A stretch of 64,000 bases of DNA from Aurantimonas sp965217685 (GTDB taxonomy: Bacteria; Pseudomonadota; Alphaproteobacteria; Rhizobiales; Rhizobiaceae), in NCBI GenBank assembly GCA_965217685.1, contig CBDCIZ010000003.1, positions 1,984,001-2,048,000 of the forward strand, read 5' to 3'. Shown here in pieces: positions 17,742 through 27,067 of the stretch. Numbering within the stretch: the stretch's first letter is position 1; each line of letters starts with the position of its first letter. The notes beneath the pieces are model-generated. The model worked only from the letters and a program-made list of their open reading frames with translations. It did no database searches and had not been told where the DNA came from. The position numbers were made by a program, and so were the translations under genes.

Positions 17742-18515
17742 TCACCCGAAATGCATGGCCAAGCCCAACAGCGCCCCGATCTCGACGAGCTGCTGTGCCG
17801 CGCCGAGCGCGTCGCCGGTCTGGCCGCCGAGGCGGCGCAGGAGTTTTTCGCGAAACCACAGGAGCGCGGTGCCGCCGAGGACGAAGCCGGCCAGCGTCGA
17901 GCCGGCGCCGACGGCGAAAAGGCCGCCGATGGCATAGATGGCCAAGCCGATGAAGAGGGCCGCGCGGCCCTTGGCCTTGTCCGGCTGGCCGACGCTGTCG
18001 GCAAGTCCGCCGGGGTCGGCGGACGGTAGCGAGGCCCAGAGCCAGGCCATGGCGCCGCGGCTGATGCTCGCGACCGCGAAGAGCGACAGCGCTGCTGTCT
18101 GAGGCGACAGGGTAAGGAGGGCGGCGATCAGCGCGATGCGCATTGCGATCGAGAGCACCAGCGCCAGCGCGCCATAGCTGCCGACGCGGCTGTCCTTCAT
18201 GATCGCCAGCACGCGGTCCTTTTCATGATGGCCGCCGAGCCCGTCGGCGACGTCGCCGAGGCCGTCCTCGTGGAGCGCGCCGGTGATCGCGATCTGCGTC
18301 GCGACGACAAGGACGGCGACGATCAGCGGCGTCAGGCCCAGGCTCGTCGCCAGCCAAAGCACGACGACCGCGGGAAGGACCGCCAGCAGCCCGGCGAGCG
18401 GAAAGGCGTGGACGTCCTCTCCCAGCGGATGGGCGCCTGTAAAGGCATGGGTGGACGGCGGCAGGCGGGTCAAAAAGGTGAGTGCGCGCAATGTCGCGTC
18501 GAAAAATTGCCTCAT
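17742..18515 (-). CDS. cobS: adenosylcobinamide-GDP ribazoletransferase (cobalamin synthase; cobV in Pseudomonas naming)
   Basis: Polytopic membrane enzyme that joins adenosylcobinamide-GDP and alpha-ribazole to make adenosylcobalamin. The 257 residues start MRQFFDATLRALTFLTRLP, and the signature ALHEDGLGDVADGLGGHHEKDRVLAIMKDSRVGSYGALAL is intact. Its acidic and basic residues are thought to bind substrate and magnesium. Hydrophobic segments cover most of the rest. It is transcribed divergently from cobT (nicotinate-nucleotide enzyme) with 111 bp between the starts. The symbol cobS is also used for the unrelated cobaltochelatase gene near 61.5-62.5 kb in this window. Confidence 0.95.
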   Translation of the reverse strand: MRQFFDATLRALTFLTRLPPSTHAFTGAHPLGEDVHAFPLAGLLAVLPAVVVLWLATSLGLTPLIVAVLVVATQIAITGALHEDGLGDVADGLGGHHEKDRVLAIMKDSRVGSYGALALVLSIAMRIALIAALLTLSPQTAALSLFAVASISRGAMAWLWASLPSADPGGLADSVGQPDKAKGRAALFIGLAIYAIGGLFAVGAGSTLAGFVLGGTALLWFREKLLRRLGGQTGDALGAAQQLVEIGALLGLAMHFG

Positions 18516-18626
18516 GGCGGCCCTTGCTCCTTGCGTTTGGCTGGCCCATTGCGGCGGAGTATTTCGTTCGTGCCGCCGCCGGGCAGCTGTTTTCGACTGG
18601 CGTCAGCAAAGCTTGGAGACCTCGCA

Positions 18627-19643
18627 ATGTCCACCACCGGCCTGCCTTTCGACGATATCCGCGACCTCATCGCCCGCATGCCGGGGCCCGACCGGTCGGC
18701 GGTGATGGCCAAGCGCGAGCGCGAGGCGCAGCTGACCAAGCCGCCGGGCGCGCTCGGCCGGCTGGAGGAGATTTCCGAATGGCTCGCCGCCTGGCAGGGC
18801 CGGGCGCCGGCGGTCAATCGGCCCCTGGTCGCGGTGTTCGCCGGCAATCACGGCGTGACGAAGCAGGGCGTCTCGGCCTATCCGTCCGAGGTGACGGCGC
18901 AGATGGTGACCAACTTCGCCGCCGGCGGCGCGGCGATCAACCAGATCTGCGCGACCTACGATCTCGGCCTCAAGATCTACGACCTCGCTTTGGAAGTGCC
19001 GACCGACGACATCACTGAAGGGCCGGCGATGGACGAGCGCAATTGTGCCGCGACCATGGCGTTCGGCATGGAGGTGCTCGCCGGCGAGCCCGATCTTTTG
19101 TGCATCGGCGAGATGGGCATCGGCAACACGACCGTGGCGGCGGCGATGCTGGCGGCGCTGTTCGGCGGCGAGGTGGAAGACTGGGTCGGGTCCGGCACCG
19201 GCCAGGACGCGGCGGGCGTCGCGCGGAAGGCCGAAGTGGTGCGTGCCGCCTTGAAGACCCATGAGGGGCGGCTTGCCGATCCGCTGGAGGTGCTGCGCCG
19301 GCTTGGCGGACGCGAGCTTGCTGCGATGGCCGGGGCGATCCTCGCCGCGCGGATGCAACACGTGCCGGTGATCGTGGATGGCTTCGTCGCGACGGCCGCC
19401 GCCGCCGTGCTCTACAAGATGGATGCCAAGGCGCTCGACCATTGCCTGTTCGGCCATGTCTCGGCCGAGCCCGGACATATCCGGGCGCTGGAGGCGATGG
19501 ACAAGATCCCGCTGCTCGCGCTGGGGATGCGGCTGGGCGAGGGCACGGGCGCAGCGCTTGCGGCCGGCATCGTCAAGGCCGCGGCCGACTGTCATTCCGG
19601 CATGGCGACCTTCGAACAGGCGGCGGTGGCGAACCGCAGCTGA
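18627..19643 (+). CDS. cobT: nicotinate-nucleotide--dimethylbenzimidazole phosphoribosyltransferase (cobU in Pseudomonas naming)
   Basis: Makes alpha-ribazole phosphate, the activated lower ligand, from nicotinate mononucleotide and dimethylbenzimidazole. The 338-residue protein has KPPGALGRLEEISEWLA near the N-terminus, AGNHGV, GEMGIGNTTVAAAM, GSGTGQD and the C-terminal LGMRLGEGTGAALA with the catalytic Glu region. The ATG at 18627 follows TTGGAG at a suitable distance and gives the normal start; the frame remains open upstream. It is not the cobaltochelatase CobT, which is the frameshifted gene at 59-61 kb. Confidence 0.95.
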   Translation: MSTTGLPFDDIRDLIARMPGPDRSAVMAKREREAQLTKPPGALGRLEEISEWLAAWQGRAPAVNRPLVAVFAGNHGVTKQGVSAYPSEVTAQMVTNFAAGGAAINQICATYDLGLKIYDLALEVPTDDITEGPAMDERNCAATMAFGMEVLAGEPDLLCIGEMGIGNTTVAAAMLAALFGGEVEDWVGSGTGQDAAGVARKAEVVRAALKTHEGRLADPLEVLRRLGGRELAAMAGAILAARMQHVPVIVDGFVATAAAAVLYKMDAKALDHCLFGHVSAEPGHIRALEAMDKIPLLALGMRLGEGTGAALAAGIVKAAADCHSGMATFEQAAVANRS

Positions 19644-19835
19644 GACGGGCGCCTCTGGCCTTCTCGAGGGCGTCGCGGGCCTTGCTATACAAGTTCGTGA
19701 CGCCCGCCTGTGCCCTAGCTCTGCGGGCGCCCTAGCTTTGCAAGGGAAACACGCGGCGATCGCGCGACCTCAACTGACGTTGCGCCGGTTTGCCCATCCA
19801 ACCACAGGCTTTCAGGCCGACAAGGACATTTTGCC

Positions 19836-20360
19836 ATGACCCGTTCGCTTTTTCTTCGCGCCGCCATTCTCGCCGGTTCGGTCGCGCTCGCCGGTTCGGC
19901 CTTTGCGCAGAGCGACACCGCCCCGGCCGCTGCGCCTTCGACGGGCGAGACCGGCCAACCCGGCACCATGGGCTCTTCGCAGCCGGAAACGACCGACAAG
20001 ACGCCGGCCCCGGTGCCAGCTACCCCCGCCGCACCGTCGGAAACCCCAACGAACGCCGCCGCGGTGATGGTGCCGATCGGCAAGGACGAGGCGCCGGTGC
20101 CGCAATTGAACCTGATGGTCGGTCAGGTTGGGGAGATGCACGTCATCGGCGCCGACGGTAACGAGATCGGCGAGGTCGGCAATATCCTCGGCGATCAGAC
20201 GGGCGCGGCCAAAGCGATCAGCGTCGAAGTCGGCGGTTTCCTCGGCATTGGCGAGAAGACGGTGATCCTGAACCTGTCCGACGTCACCCTCGACCTAGGC
20301 CGGCTGCGTACCACTCTCACCAAGCAGCAGATCGAGCAGCTCCCGGGCCTTTCCAATTGA
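19836..20360 (+). CDS. secreted PRC-barrel domain protein
   Basis: A 174-residue protein with a clear Sec signal peptide (basic start MTRSLFLRAA, hydrophobic core, cleavage after AGSAFA near residue 24). A Pro/Ala/Thr-rich linker follows (about 25-85). A PRC-barrel-like domain covers about 90-170, visible as LMVGQVGEMHVIGADGNEIGEVGNIL and KAISVEVGGFLGIGEKTVILNLSDV. PRC-barrel domains occur in photosynthetic reaction-centre H subunits, RimM and many small envelope proteins of alphaproteobacteria. The role here is unknown and probably periplasmic. It stands alone, 192 bp after cobT and convergent with the RND operon. Confidence 0.8.
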   Translation: MTRSLFLRAAILAGSVALAGSAFAQSDTAPAAAPSTGETGQPGTMGSSQPETTDKTPAPVPATPAAPSETPTNAAAVMVPIGKDEAPVPQLNLMVGQVGEMHVIGADGNEIGEVGNILGDQTGAAKAISVEVGGFLGIGEKTVILNLSDVTLDLGRLRTTLTKQQIEQLPGLSN

Positions 20361-20558
20361 CCACCGCGCTCGCAGGCGTAGCGGGCGAGTGCGGCCGAAG
20401 CGACGGCAGGCCATGATGGCGATCGGTGCGGGTACGACGCTGCTCGTTTGGAAATGCTCGAAGCGTTGACCCGGTGGCCGGAATGGCGTGGCTCGATCTT
20501 GCGTTATGAACGCTTATCTCGAAAACACCATCAGAACTGGCGCTTCCTGGCCTGAAGC

Positions 20559-23500
20559 CTATTCGGCTGGCTGTACCTTCGCACGACCATGTCCGCCATC
20601 GCCGCGATCCCGTTCGCCTTCGGGCGTTTCGTTGACGAGACGGCGCAGGCGCCGGCCGAGGCGCGCGCCGGCGCCCTCGACGAGGCTGTGCAGGGTCGGG
20701 ATAAAGACCAGCGACAGGGCCGTCGAGACGATCAGGCCGCCGATCACCGCGACCGCCATGGGCGAGCGGAATTCGCCGCCTTCGCCGATTCCCAGAGCCG
20801 ACGGCACCATGCCGGCGATCATCGCGATGGTGGTCATGATGATCGGCCGTGCCCGCTTGTGCGCGGCGTCGATGATCGCGTCGGTGCGGCGAACGCCGTC
20901 GGCCTCGCGCATCACGGCGAATTCGACCAGCATGATGGCGTTCTTCGTGACGATGCCCATCAGCATCAGGAAGCCGATCACCACCGGCAGGCTGATCGCG
21001 TCGTTAGCGAAGTACAGCCCGAGAATCGCGCCGCCGATCGAGAGCGGCAGCGAAAGGAGAACCGTCGTCGGCGTGATGAACGAGCCGAACAGCAGCACCA
21101 GGACGGCGAAGACCATGAGCACGCCGGCGCCCAGCGCCAGGCCGAACGAGGTGAAGACGTCGTTCATAACCTCCGCGTCGCCGGAGCGCTGCACGGTGAT
21201 GCCTTCGGGCGGATTGGCGACCTCGGGCAGCGCGTAGATCGCGTCGAGGGCCGTGCCGAGCGGCACGCCGGCGGGCAAGTCGGCGCCGATGGTGACACGG
21301 TCGCGGCGATCGTAGCGTTCCAGCGTGGTCGGACCCTGGCCGAGCTTGATGTTGGTGACCACTCCGAGCGGCACGGACTTGCCGTTTCCGGCTGCGACCT
21401 TCTGGTTCTCGAGTTGCTGCAGGTCGTTGCGGGCCGCCGCGTTGAGCCGCACCATGATGGGCACCTGGCGGCTGTCGCGGTTGAACTTGGCAAGCCGCGA
21501 TTCGGTGTCGCCGATGGTCGCGACGCGGATGGTCGTGGCGATCGAATTGGCGGTGACGCCAAGCTGCGCGGCGATCTCCGGCTTCGGCGAGATCTGGATC
21601 TCCGGCCGCATCAGCGAGGCGCCACTGGTGACGTTCTTGACGATCCCCAGATTGGCGATCTTGCCGACGAGATCGTCGGCATATCGCCCGACGGATCGGG
21701 AGTCATCGCCGAGCAGCGAAATCTGCACGGCGCGCTGGCCATTGTCGTTGGCGAAATAGGTGCGGATGTCGGGAATGTCCGCGATCGCCTGCTCGATCTT
21801 GCCCTGCATCTCAAGCTTGTCGAGGCTGCGCTCGTCCTTCGGCGTGAAGAAGATGTAGACCGAGGCCTTGGTCGGGTCGCCGCCTTCGGACGAGGAAGCG
21901 CCGGGTGAGGCGCCGCCGGCAATCAGGACATCGGCGACCTCGGGCATGGTTTCCAGGCGCGTGCGGATGGCGCGTGTGACGGCCTCGTTGTCCTCGACAC
22001 GGGCGCCGGGCGGCAGTTCGACCGAGAGCGTCGAGCGGCCGTCGTCGATGTTCGGGATGAAGGCCTTGGGAAGCAGCGTCGCCGACCAGATGGAGACGGC
22101 GAAGAAGCCGAGGCTGAAGAGGAGCGTGATCCAGCGCCAGCGCAGGGTCGAGTGCAGGAAGCGCAGATAGTTGCGCATCAGCCAGCCGTCGCGCTTCTCG
22201 CCATGCTGCTTTTTGTTGCCCAGAAGATAGGCGGTCATCATCGGCGTCAAGAAGCGGGCGACGGCGAGTGAGAACAGGACGGCGATAGCGACCGTCAGGC
22301 CGAACTGCTTGAAATACTGGCCGGCGATGCCGGTCATGAAGGACACCGGTGCGAACACCGCGACGATGGTCGAGGAGATGGCGATGACGGTGAGGCCGAT
22401 CTCGTCGGCCGCCTCCATCGAGGCCTGATAGGGCCCCTTGCCCATCGCCATGTGGCGTTCGATGTTCTCGATCTCGACGATGGCGTCATCGACGAGAATG
22501 CCGGTGACGAGCGTGACGGCAAGAAGGCTCACCTGGTTCAGCGAGAAGCCGAGATAGTTCATCACGAAGAAGGTCGGGATGATCGAAAGCGGCAGGGCGA
22601 TGCCGGCGATCAGCGTCGCGCGCCAGTCGCGCAGGAACACGAACACGACGAGGACCGCGAGCGCGGCACCCTCGTAGAGCGTGTCCATGGTTTGCTGGTA
22701 ATTGCCGAGTGTGTACTGTGCCTGGTTGTCGATCAGCGTGAAGGCCGCTTGCGGATAGGCGGTGCGCAGCTTCTCGACCGCTGCCGTGACGTTCGCCGCA
22801 GCCTCCGTGTCCGAACCACCGGAGGAGCGCAGCACCTGGAAGGCGACCACCGGCTCGCCGTCGAAGCTCGCATAGGATCGGATTTCGGCGCCGCCGTCGC
22901 GTACCATGCCGAGCTGGTCGAGCCGCACGGAGCGCCCGTCCGACAGCGCGATCGGCAGGGCCGCGAGGTCGTCGACGCTGGCCGAGGAGCCGAGCGCGCG
23001 GATCGAATATTCGCGCGAGCCGAGATCGCCGCGGCCGCCGCCGAGATTGATGTTGGTCGCCGACAACTGCTGGCTGACCGAGGCGGCAGTGATGTCGAGC
23101 GAGGCGAGACGCTCGGGGTCGAGGTTCACATTCACCTGCTCGTCGATGCCGCCGATGCGTTGGACGTCGCCGACCGAGGGCAGCCCCTGCAGGAAGCGGT
23201 TCACCGTGTCGTCGATGAAGTAGGAGAGCTCCTCCACCGACATCGCAGGGTCGGTGACGGCATAGGTCAGGATCGGCAGGCCGGTGACGTCGAGCCGCTG
23301 GATGATCGGCTCGTTGACCGACCCCGGAAGGTCGGAGCGGATGCGGCTCACCGCGTCCTTGACGTCGTTCAGCGCCTTCTGGGTGTCGGTTTCGAAGGCG
23401 AACTCGACCAATGTCGTCGAGGCGCTGTCGACCGCGGTGGTGGTGATGTGCTTGACGCCGGTGACCGAGGAGATGGAGTTTTCGACCGGCTGGCCGATCT

Positions 23501-23684
23501 GGTTCATGATCTCGGCCGGGGCCGAGCCCGGCTGGGTCACCGTGACGATGATGAATGGCACGTCGATATTGGGAAAGCGCGTGACCGGCAGCCGCATGAA
23601 GCTGACGATTCCGACGGCGACGAGGGCCAGGAAGATCGCGATGGGCGGAACGGGATGGCGGATCGACCAGGCGGAGAAGTTCAT
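20559..23684 (-). CDS. RND efflux transporter, inner-membrane permease (AcrB/HAE1-like)
   Basis: The 1041-residue protein has the RND architecture: an N-terminal membrane helix (AIFLALVAVGIVSFMRLPVTRFPNIDVP), a large periplasmic domain, transmembrane block 2-6, a second periplasmic loop, and a final block of helices. The proton-relay pair is present in TGILVDDAIVEIENIERHM (Asp399, Asp400), as is the GRGDLG/EYSIR-type porter region. It would export lipophilic drugs or other amphiphiles using the proton gradient, with the adaptor encoded upstream and an outer-membrane channel that is not in this window. The start overlaps the adaptor stop (ATGA), so the two are one operon. Substrate is unknown. 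Confidence 0.93.
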   Translation of the reverse strand: MNFSAWSIRHPVPPIAIFLALVAVGIVSFMRLPVTRFPNIDVPFIIVTVTQPGSAPAEIMNQIGQPVENSISSVTGVKHITTTAVDSASTTLVEFAFETDTQKALNDVKDAVSRIRSDLPGSVNEPIIQRLDVTGLPILTYAVTDPAMSVEELSYFIDDTVNRFLQGLPSVGDVQRIGGIDEQVNVNLDPERLASLDITAASVSQQLSATNINLGGGRGDLGSREYSIRALGSSASVDDLAALPIALSDGRSVRLDQLGMVRDGGAEIRSYASFDGEPVVAFQVLRSSGGSDTEAAANVTAAVEKLRTAYPQAAFTLIDNQAQYTLGNYQQTMDTLYEGAALAVLVVFVFLRDWRATLIAGIALPLSIIPTFFVMNYLGFSLNQVSLLAVTLVTGILVDDAIVEIENIERHMAMGKGPYQASMEAADEIGLTVIAISSTIVAVFAPVSFMTGIAGQYFKQFGLTVAIAVLFSLAVARFLTPMMTAYLLGNKKQHGEKRDGWLMRNYLRFLHSTLRWRWITLLFSLGFFAVSIWSATLLPKAFIPNIDDGRSTLSVELPPGARVEDNEAVTRAIRTRLETMPEVADVLIAGGASPGASSSEGGDPTKASVYIFFTPKDERSLDKLEMQGKIEQAIADIPDIRTYFANDNGQRAVQISLLGDDSRSVGRYADDLVGKIANLGIVKNVTSGASLMRPEIQISPKPEIAAQLGVTANSIATTIRVATIGDTESRLAKFNRDSRQVPIMVRLNAAARNDLQQLENQKVAAGNGKSVPLGVVTNIKLGQGPTTLERYDRRDRVTIGADLPAGVPLGTALDAIYALPEVANPPEGITVQRSGDAEVMNDVFTSFGLALGAGVLMVFAVLVLLFGSFITPTTVLLSLPLSIGGAILGLYFANDAISLPVVIGFLMLMGIVTKNAIMLVEFAVMREADGVRRTDAIIDAAHKRARPIIMTTIAMIAGMVPSALGIGEGGEFRSPMAVAVIGGLIVSTALSLVFIPTLHSLVEGAGARLGRRLRRLVNETPEGERDRGDGGHGRAKVQPAE

Positions 23685-25015
23685 CGCCGGGCCTCGGCCC
23701 GCTCACCGTTCCCGGCGCGGCCTGTCGCGGCCACCGTCGCCGGATCGATCGCCACCGCTGGCGCCTGGGTGGGGGGCGCGCCGTCCGCGTCCTGCTGCCG
23801 CACCGGCCTGATCTTCATCCCGTCTCGGAAGAACGGCCCGGATTTTGCCACCACCGTCGTGCCTGCGCCGATCCCGTCCGTAATCTCGATGAAGCCCTTG
23901 TCGACGATGCCGGTCGTCACCTTCACCACCGACAGGGTGCCGTCGTTTGCGACAACCTGCACGGTCGATCCCTCAAGTTCGGGAATCACAGCCGAGAGCG
24001 GCACCGTTACCGCATCGCGCTTGGCGGTCTCGACGACGGCCTTGGCATAGATTCCGATCGGCAGACCGGCATCGTCGTCGACGGAAATCTTGATCGTGCC
24101 GAGGCGGGTTGCCGGGTCGACATTGGGCGAGATCAGCCGCACCGTGCCCACACGTGAGGGAAAGCCGGCGGGGTCGACGGTCGCCTCTTGGCCGACCCTG
24201 ATGCTGGGGATCGCCGTCTCGATGATGGTGCCATCGAATTCGACGGTGCCGTTGCGGATCAGGGTGAAGAGCGATGAGGACGTGTTCATCGCCATCTGGC
24301 CGATATCGGCGTTTCGGGTGGCGACGACGCCGCCGACGGGGGAGACGATGTCTGTGCGATCGAGCTGCAGCGCCGCGTCGTTGCGTGTCGCTTCGGCCTG
24401 CTGGATCTGGGCGTTGGCGCTGGCCAGCGCGTCGCGAGCGGCCTGCAGCGAAGCCCCGGTGGTGGCGACGCCGGCCCGTGCGTCGTCAAGCGTCGCCTGG
24501 GTGCCGGCGCCACTTTTCACCAGACGCTCGGCGCGCGACAGGACGGACTGGGCCTGGTCGTAGCTCGCCTGCTGGCCGTTGATCTGGCTCTGGGACTGTT
24601 GGGCCGCGGCCTTGGCCGCTGCAAGTGAAGCATCAGCTTGGGCGAGCTTGGCCTTCAGCGGCGCCTTGTCGACGGTGACGAGGACATCGCCGGCCTTGAC
24701 CCGGTCGCCGACATCGACCTTGACGTCGGTGATCTGGTAGCCGGTGACCTGCGGCGTGACGGCGACCGTTTCGCGGGCAACCAGCGAGCCGTTGATCGCA
24801 ACCGAGGCCGCAACGGAACGCACCGCCGCGTCGACGACGGTGGCGGCGGGCAGCCGCACGACGCGGTTCAGCGCTTCGGCGGCGGTGCCCTTGTCTCCGC
24901 CTTGGCCTTGCCCTCCCTCGGCCTGGCTTTGAGCTATTTCCGCCGTCGCTAGAAGCGGAACGGACGACATGGCCAGGGCGAACGCGATGTTCAGGATCGT
25001 CTTCGAAATGTTCAC
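23681..25015 (-). CDS. RND efflux periplasmic adaptor (membrane fusion protein)
   Basis: A 444-residue adaptor with a Sec-type signal (hydrophobic segment ILNIAFALAMSSVPLLATA). A split lipoyl/barrel-sandwich domain (VTPQVTGYQITDVKVDVGDRVKAGDVLVTVD and the matching half TDIVSPVGGVVATRNADIGQM) flanks a long alpha-helical hairpin rich in Ala/Gln. A beta-barrel and a membrane-proximal domain follow. The start codon is GTG at 25015. It links the inner-membrane RND pump, encoded four bases overlapping downstream, to an outer-membrane channel. The 255 bp upstream, shared with mmsA on the other strand, show no neighbouring TetR-type regulator gene. Confidence 0.92.
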   Translation of the reverse strand: MNISKTILNIAFALAMSSVPLLATAEIAQSQAEGGQGQGGDKGTAAEALNRVVRLPAATVVDAAVRSVAASVAINGSLVARETVAVTPQVTGYQITDVKVDVGDRVKAGDVLVTVDKAPLKAKLAQADASLAAAKAAAQQSQSQINGQQASYDQAQSVLSRAERLVKSGAGTQATLDDARAGVATTGASLQAARDALASANAQIQQAEATRNDAALQLDRTDIVSPVGGVVATRNADIGQMAMNTSSSLFTLIRNGTVEFDGTIIETAIPSIRVGQEATVDPAGFPSRVGTVRLISPNVDPATRLGTIKISVDDDAGLPIGIYAKAVVETAKRDAVTVPLSAVIPELEGSTVQVVANDGTLSVVKVTTGIVDKGFIEITDGIGAGTTVVAKSGPFFRDGMKIRPVRQQDADGAPPTQAPAVAIDPATVAATGRAGNGERAEARR

Positions 25016-25270
25016 GCGGACGCCAGACCCAATTCTGGAAACGGTTTCAGATGCTTTCAGAGCTAGGCATCGAGCGCGGCGCGAACAAGGCGCAAGGGCC
25101 TGACGAAGCGCTGCATGGTTGATCGATCCGCGTTCGACATGACGCCCCGCTTCTCCAAAGACGTTCCAACGATACTACCACTCGCACAATGGCGCCGGCC
25201 TGTCGGCGACATCTTGGCTTTTCGGCGCGCCTGCGCGACATAGTCGTCATCGAACGAACGGGAGGACCCT

Positions 25271-26770
25271 ATGGAACAGATCGGCCATTATATCGGCGGC
25301 GAGCGTGTCGCAGGCACAAGCGGGCGCACTGCCGACGTTTTCAATCCGGCGACCGGCGAGGTGCAGGCCAGGGTGGCGCTCGCTTCGCCTGAGGAACTGC
25401 GCGCCGCGGTCAAGAACGCCAAGGCGGCCCAGCCCGCATGGGCCGCGACCAATCCGCAGCGCCGCGCCCGCGTCATGATGAAGTTCGTCGATTTTCTCAA
25501 CCGCGACATGGACAAGCTTGCCGAAGCGCTGTCGCGCGAGCACGGCAAGACCATTCCGGACGCGCGCGGCGACGTGCAGCGGGGTCTCGAAGTCGTCGAG
25601 TTCTGCATCGGCGCGCCGCATCTCCTCAAGGGCGAGTTCTCGGAGAACGCCGGTCCCGGCATCGACCTTTATTCCATCCGCCAGCCGCTCGGCGTCGTTG
25701 CCGGCATCACCCCGTTCAACTTCCCGGCGATGATCCCGATGTGGAAGTTCGCGCCGGCCATCGCCTGCGGCAACGCCTTCATCCTGAAGCCGTCGGAGCG
25801 TGATCCGTCGGTGCCGATGATGCTCGCCGAGCTGTTCGTCGAGGCCGGATTGCCGGCCGGCATTCTCAACGTCGTCAACGGCGACAAGGGTGCGGTCGAC
25901 GCAATCCTCGACGATCCGGACATCCAGGCCATCGGCTTCGTTGGTTCCACGCCGATCGCCCAATACATCTACGGGCGCGGCTGTTCGAACGGCAAGCGCG
26001 TCCAGTGCTTCGGCGGCGCCAAGAACCACATGATCATCATGCCAGACGCCGACATGGACAAGGCCGCCGACGCTTTGATCGGTGCGGGATACGGCGCGGC
26101 CGGCGAGCGCTGCATGGCGGTTTCGGTCGCCGTGCCTGTCGGTCAGGAAACCGCCGACCGGCTGATCGCGAAGCTCGCTCCGAAGATCGAAAGCCTGAAG
26201 ATCGGCCCCTACACGGCCGGTGAGGATGTCGACATGGGGCCGCTGGTGACGGGCGAAGCCAAGACCCGCGTGCTCGGTCTGATCGACCGGGGCGTCGAGG
26301 AAGGCGCCAAGCTCGTCGTCGACGGCCGCGGCTTCAAGATGCAGGGCTATGAGGACGGCTTCTTCGTCGGCGCCTGTCTTTTCGATGACGTCACGCGCGA
26401 CATGGACATCTACAAGACCGAAATCTTCGGCCCGGTTCTGTCGGTGGTGCGCGCCAAGACCTACGAGGAGGCGCTGTCGCTGCCGATGGAACACGAATAC
26501 GGCAACGGCGTCGCGATCTTCACCCGCGACGGCGACGCGGCCCGCGACTTTGCCTCCCGCATCAACATCGGCATGGTCGGCATCAACGTGCCGATCCCCG
26601 TGCCACTTGCCTACTACACCTTCGGCGGCTGGAAGGCCTCCGGCTTCGGCGACCTCAACCAGCACGGCCCCGACGCCTTTCGCTTCTACACCCGCACCAA
26701 AACGGTCACGAGCCGCTGGCCGTCGGGCATCAAGGACGGTGCCGAGTTCAACTTCAAGGCCATGGGCTGA
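25271..26770 (+). CDS. mmsA: CoA-acylating methylmalonate-semialdehyde dehydrogenase
   Basis: Oxidises methylmalonate semialdehyde (or malonate semialdehyde) to propionyl-CoA (acetyl-CoA) with NAD and CoA in valine and myo-inositol breakdown. The 499 residues show the aldehyde dehydrogenase fold. The MmsA-type cofactor region ITPFNFPAMIPMWKFAPA, the FVGSTPIAQYIY glycine motif, and the catalytic cysteine in AAGERCMAVS (Cys281) are all present. The Glu normally found in other ALDHs is replaced by the GAKNH context of this CoA-dependent subfamily. A GGGAGG site precedes the ATG. It appears monocistronic, with a strong terminator about 105 bp after the stop. Confidence 0.95.
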   Translation: MEQIGHYIGGERVAGTSGRTADVFNPATGEVQARVALASPEELRAAVKNAKAAQPAWAATNPQRRARVMMKFVDFLNRDMDKLAEALSREHGKTIPDARGDVQRGLEVVEFCIGAPHLLKGEFSENAGPGIDLYSIRQPLGVVAGITPFNFPAMIPMWKFAPAIACGNAFILKPSERDPSVPMMLAELFVEAGLPAGILNVVNGDKGAVDAILDDPDIQAIGFVGSTPIAQYIYGRGCSNGKRVQCFGGAKNHMIIMPDADMDKAADALIGAGYGAAGERCMAVSVAVPVGQETADRLIAKLAPKIESLKIGPYTAGEDVDMGPLVTGEAKTRVLGLIDRGVEEGAKLVVDGRGFKMQGYEDGFFVGACLFDDVTRDMDIYKTEIFGPVLSVVRAKTYEEALSLPMEHEYGNGVAIFTRDGDAARDFASRINIGMVGINVPIPVPLAYYTFGGWKASGFGDLNQHGPDAFRFYTRTKTVTSRWPSGIKDGAEFNFKAMG

Positions 26771-26876
26771 AACAGGCGCGTGCTTCATCCCGGTGCGGGC
26801 GGTGCCCCGCCCGGATGGGCGTGGCGGCCTTGTCTCCGGCTTTCGAAGCCAGTCGACAACCAATGTGACGACAAAG

Positions 26877-26904
26877 AAAAGGGGCGCCGCGGGGCGCCCC
26901 TTTT
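26877..26904. terminator. bidirectional intrinsic terminator
   Basis: A perfect 12-bp inverted repeat, AAAAGGGGCGCC and its complement, flanks a four-base GCGG loop. Seen as RNA from either strand, a GC-rich stem is preceded by an A-run and followed by a U-run. It sits between mmsA (plus) and the small OFA subunit gene (minus) and would stop transcription from both. Confidence 0.93.
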
Positions 26905-26932
26905 GGGTTCGTGAGACGTCTTTCGCGTCGGC

Positions 26933-27055
26933 TCAGCCGAACAGCGCCGCGGCGTTGATCAGGGTCATGATGATGCCCCAGGCCAGCGGGATGCCGACGA
27001 ACAGCCAGGCGGCGATGACCTTGCCCTTCGAGGACGAGCTTGCTTCGTTTGTCAT
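26933..27055 (-). CDS. small single-helix protein, probable MFS transporter small subunit
   Basis: A 40-residue protein, MTNEASSSSKGKV followed by one hydrophobic helix (IAAWLFVGIPLAWGIIMTLI) and a short tail ending ALFG. The ATG is preceded by AAGGAGCGAGG at good spacing. It begins 12 bp after the stop of the OFA-family carrier and ends just before the terminator, so it is the last gene of that operon. The AWLFVGIPLAWG core with a tail ending in LFG matches short companion proteins seen next to oxalate/formate-type MFS carriers. I infer an accessory subunit; no function can be read from the sequence alone. Confidence 0.85.
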   Translation of the reverse strand: MTNEASSSSKGKVIAAWLFVGIPLAWGIIMTLINAAALFG

Positions 27056-27067
27056 GATCCTCGCTCC

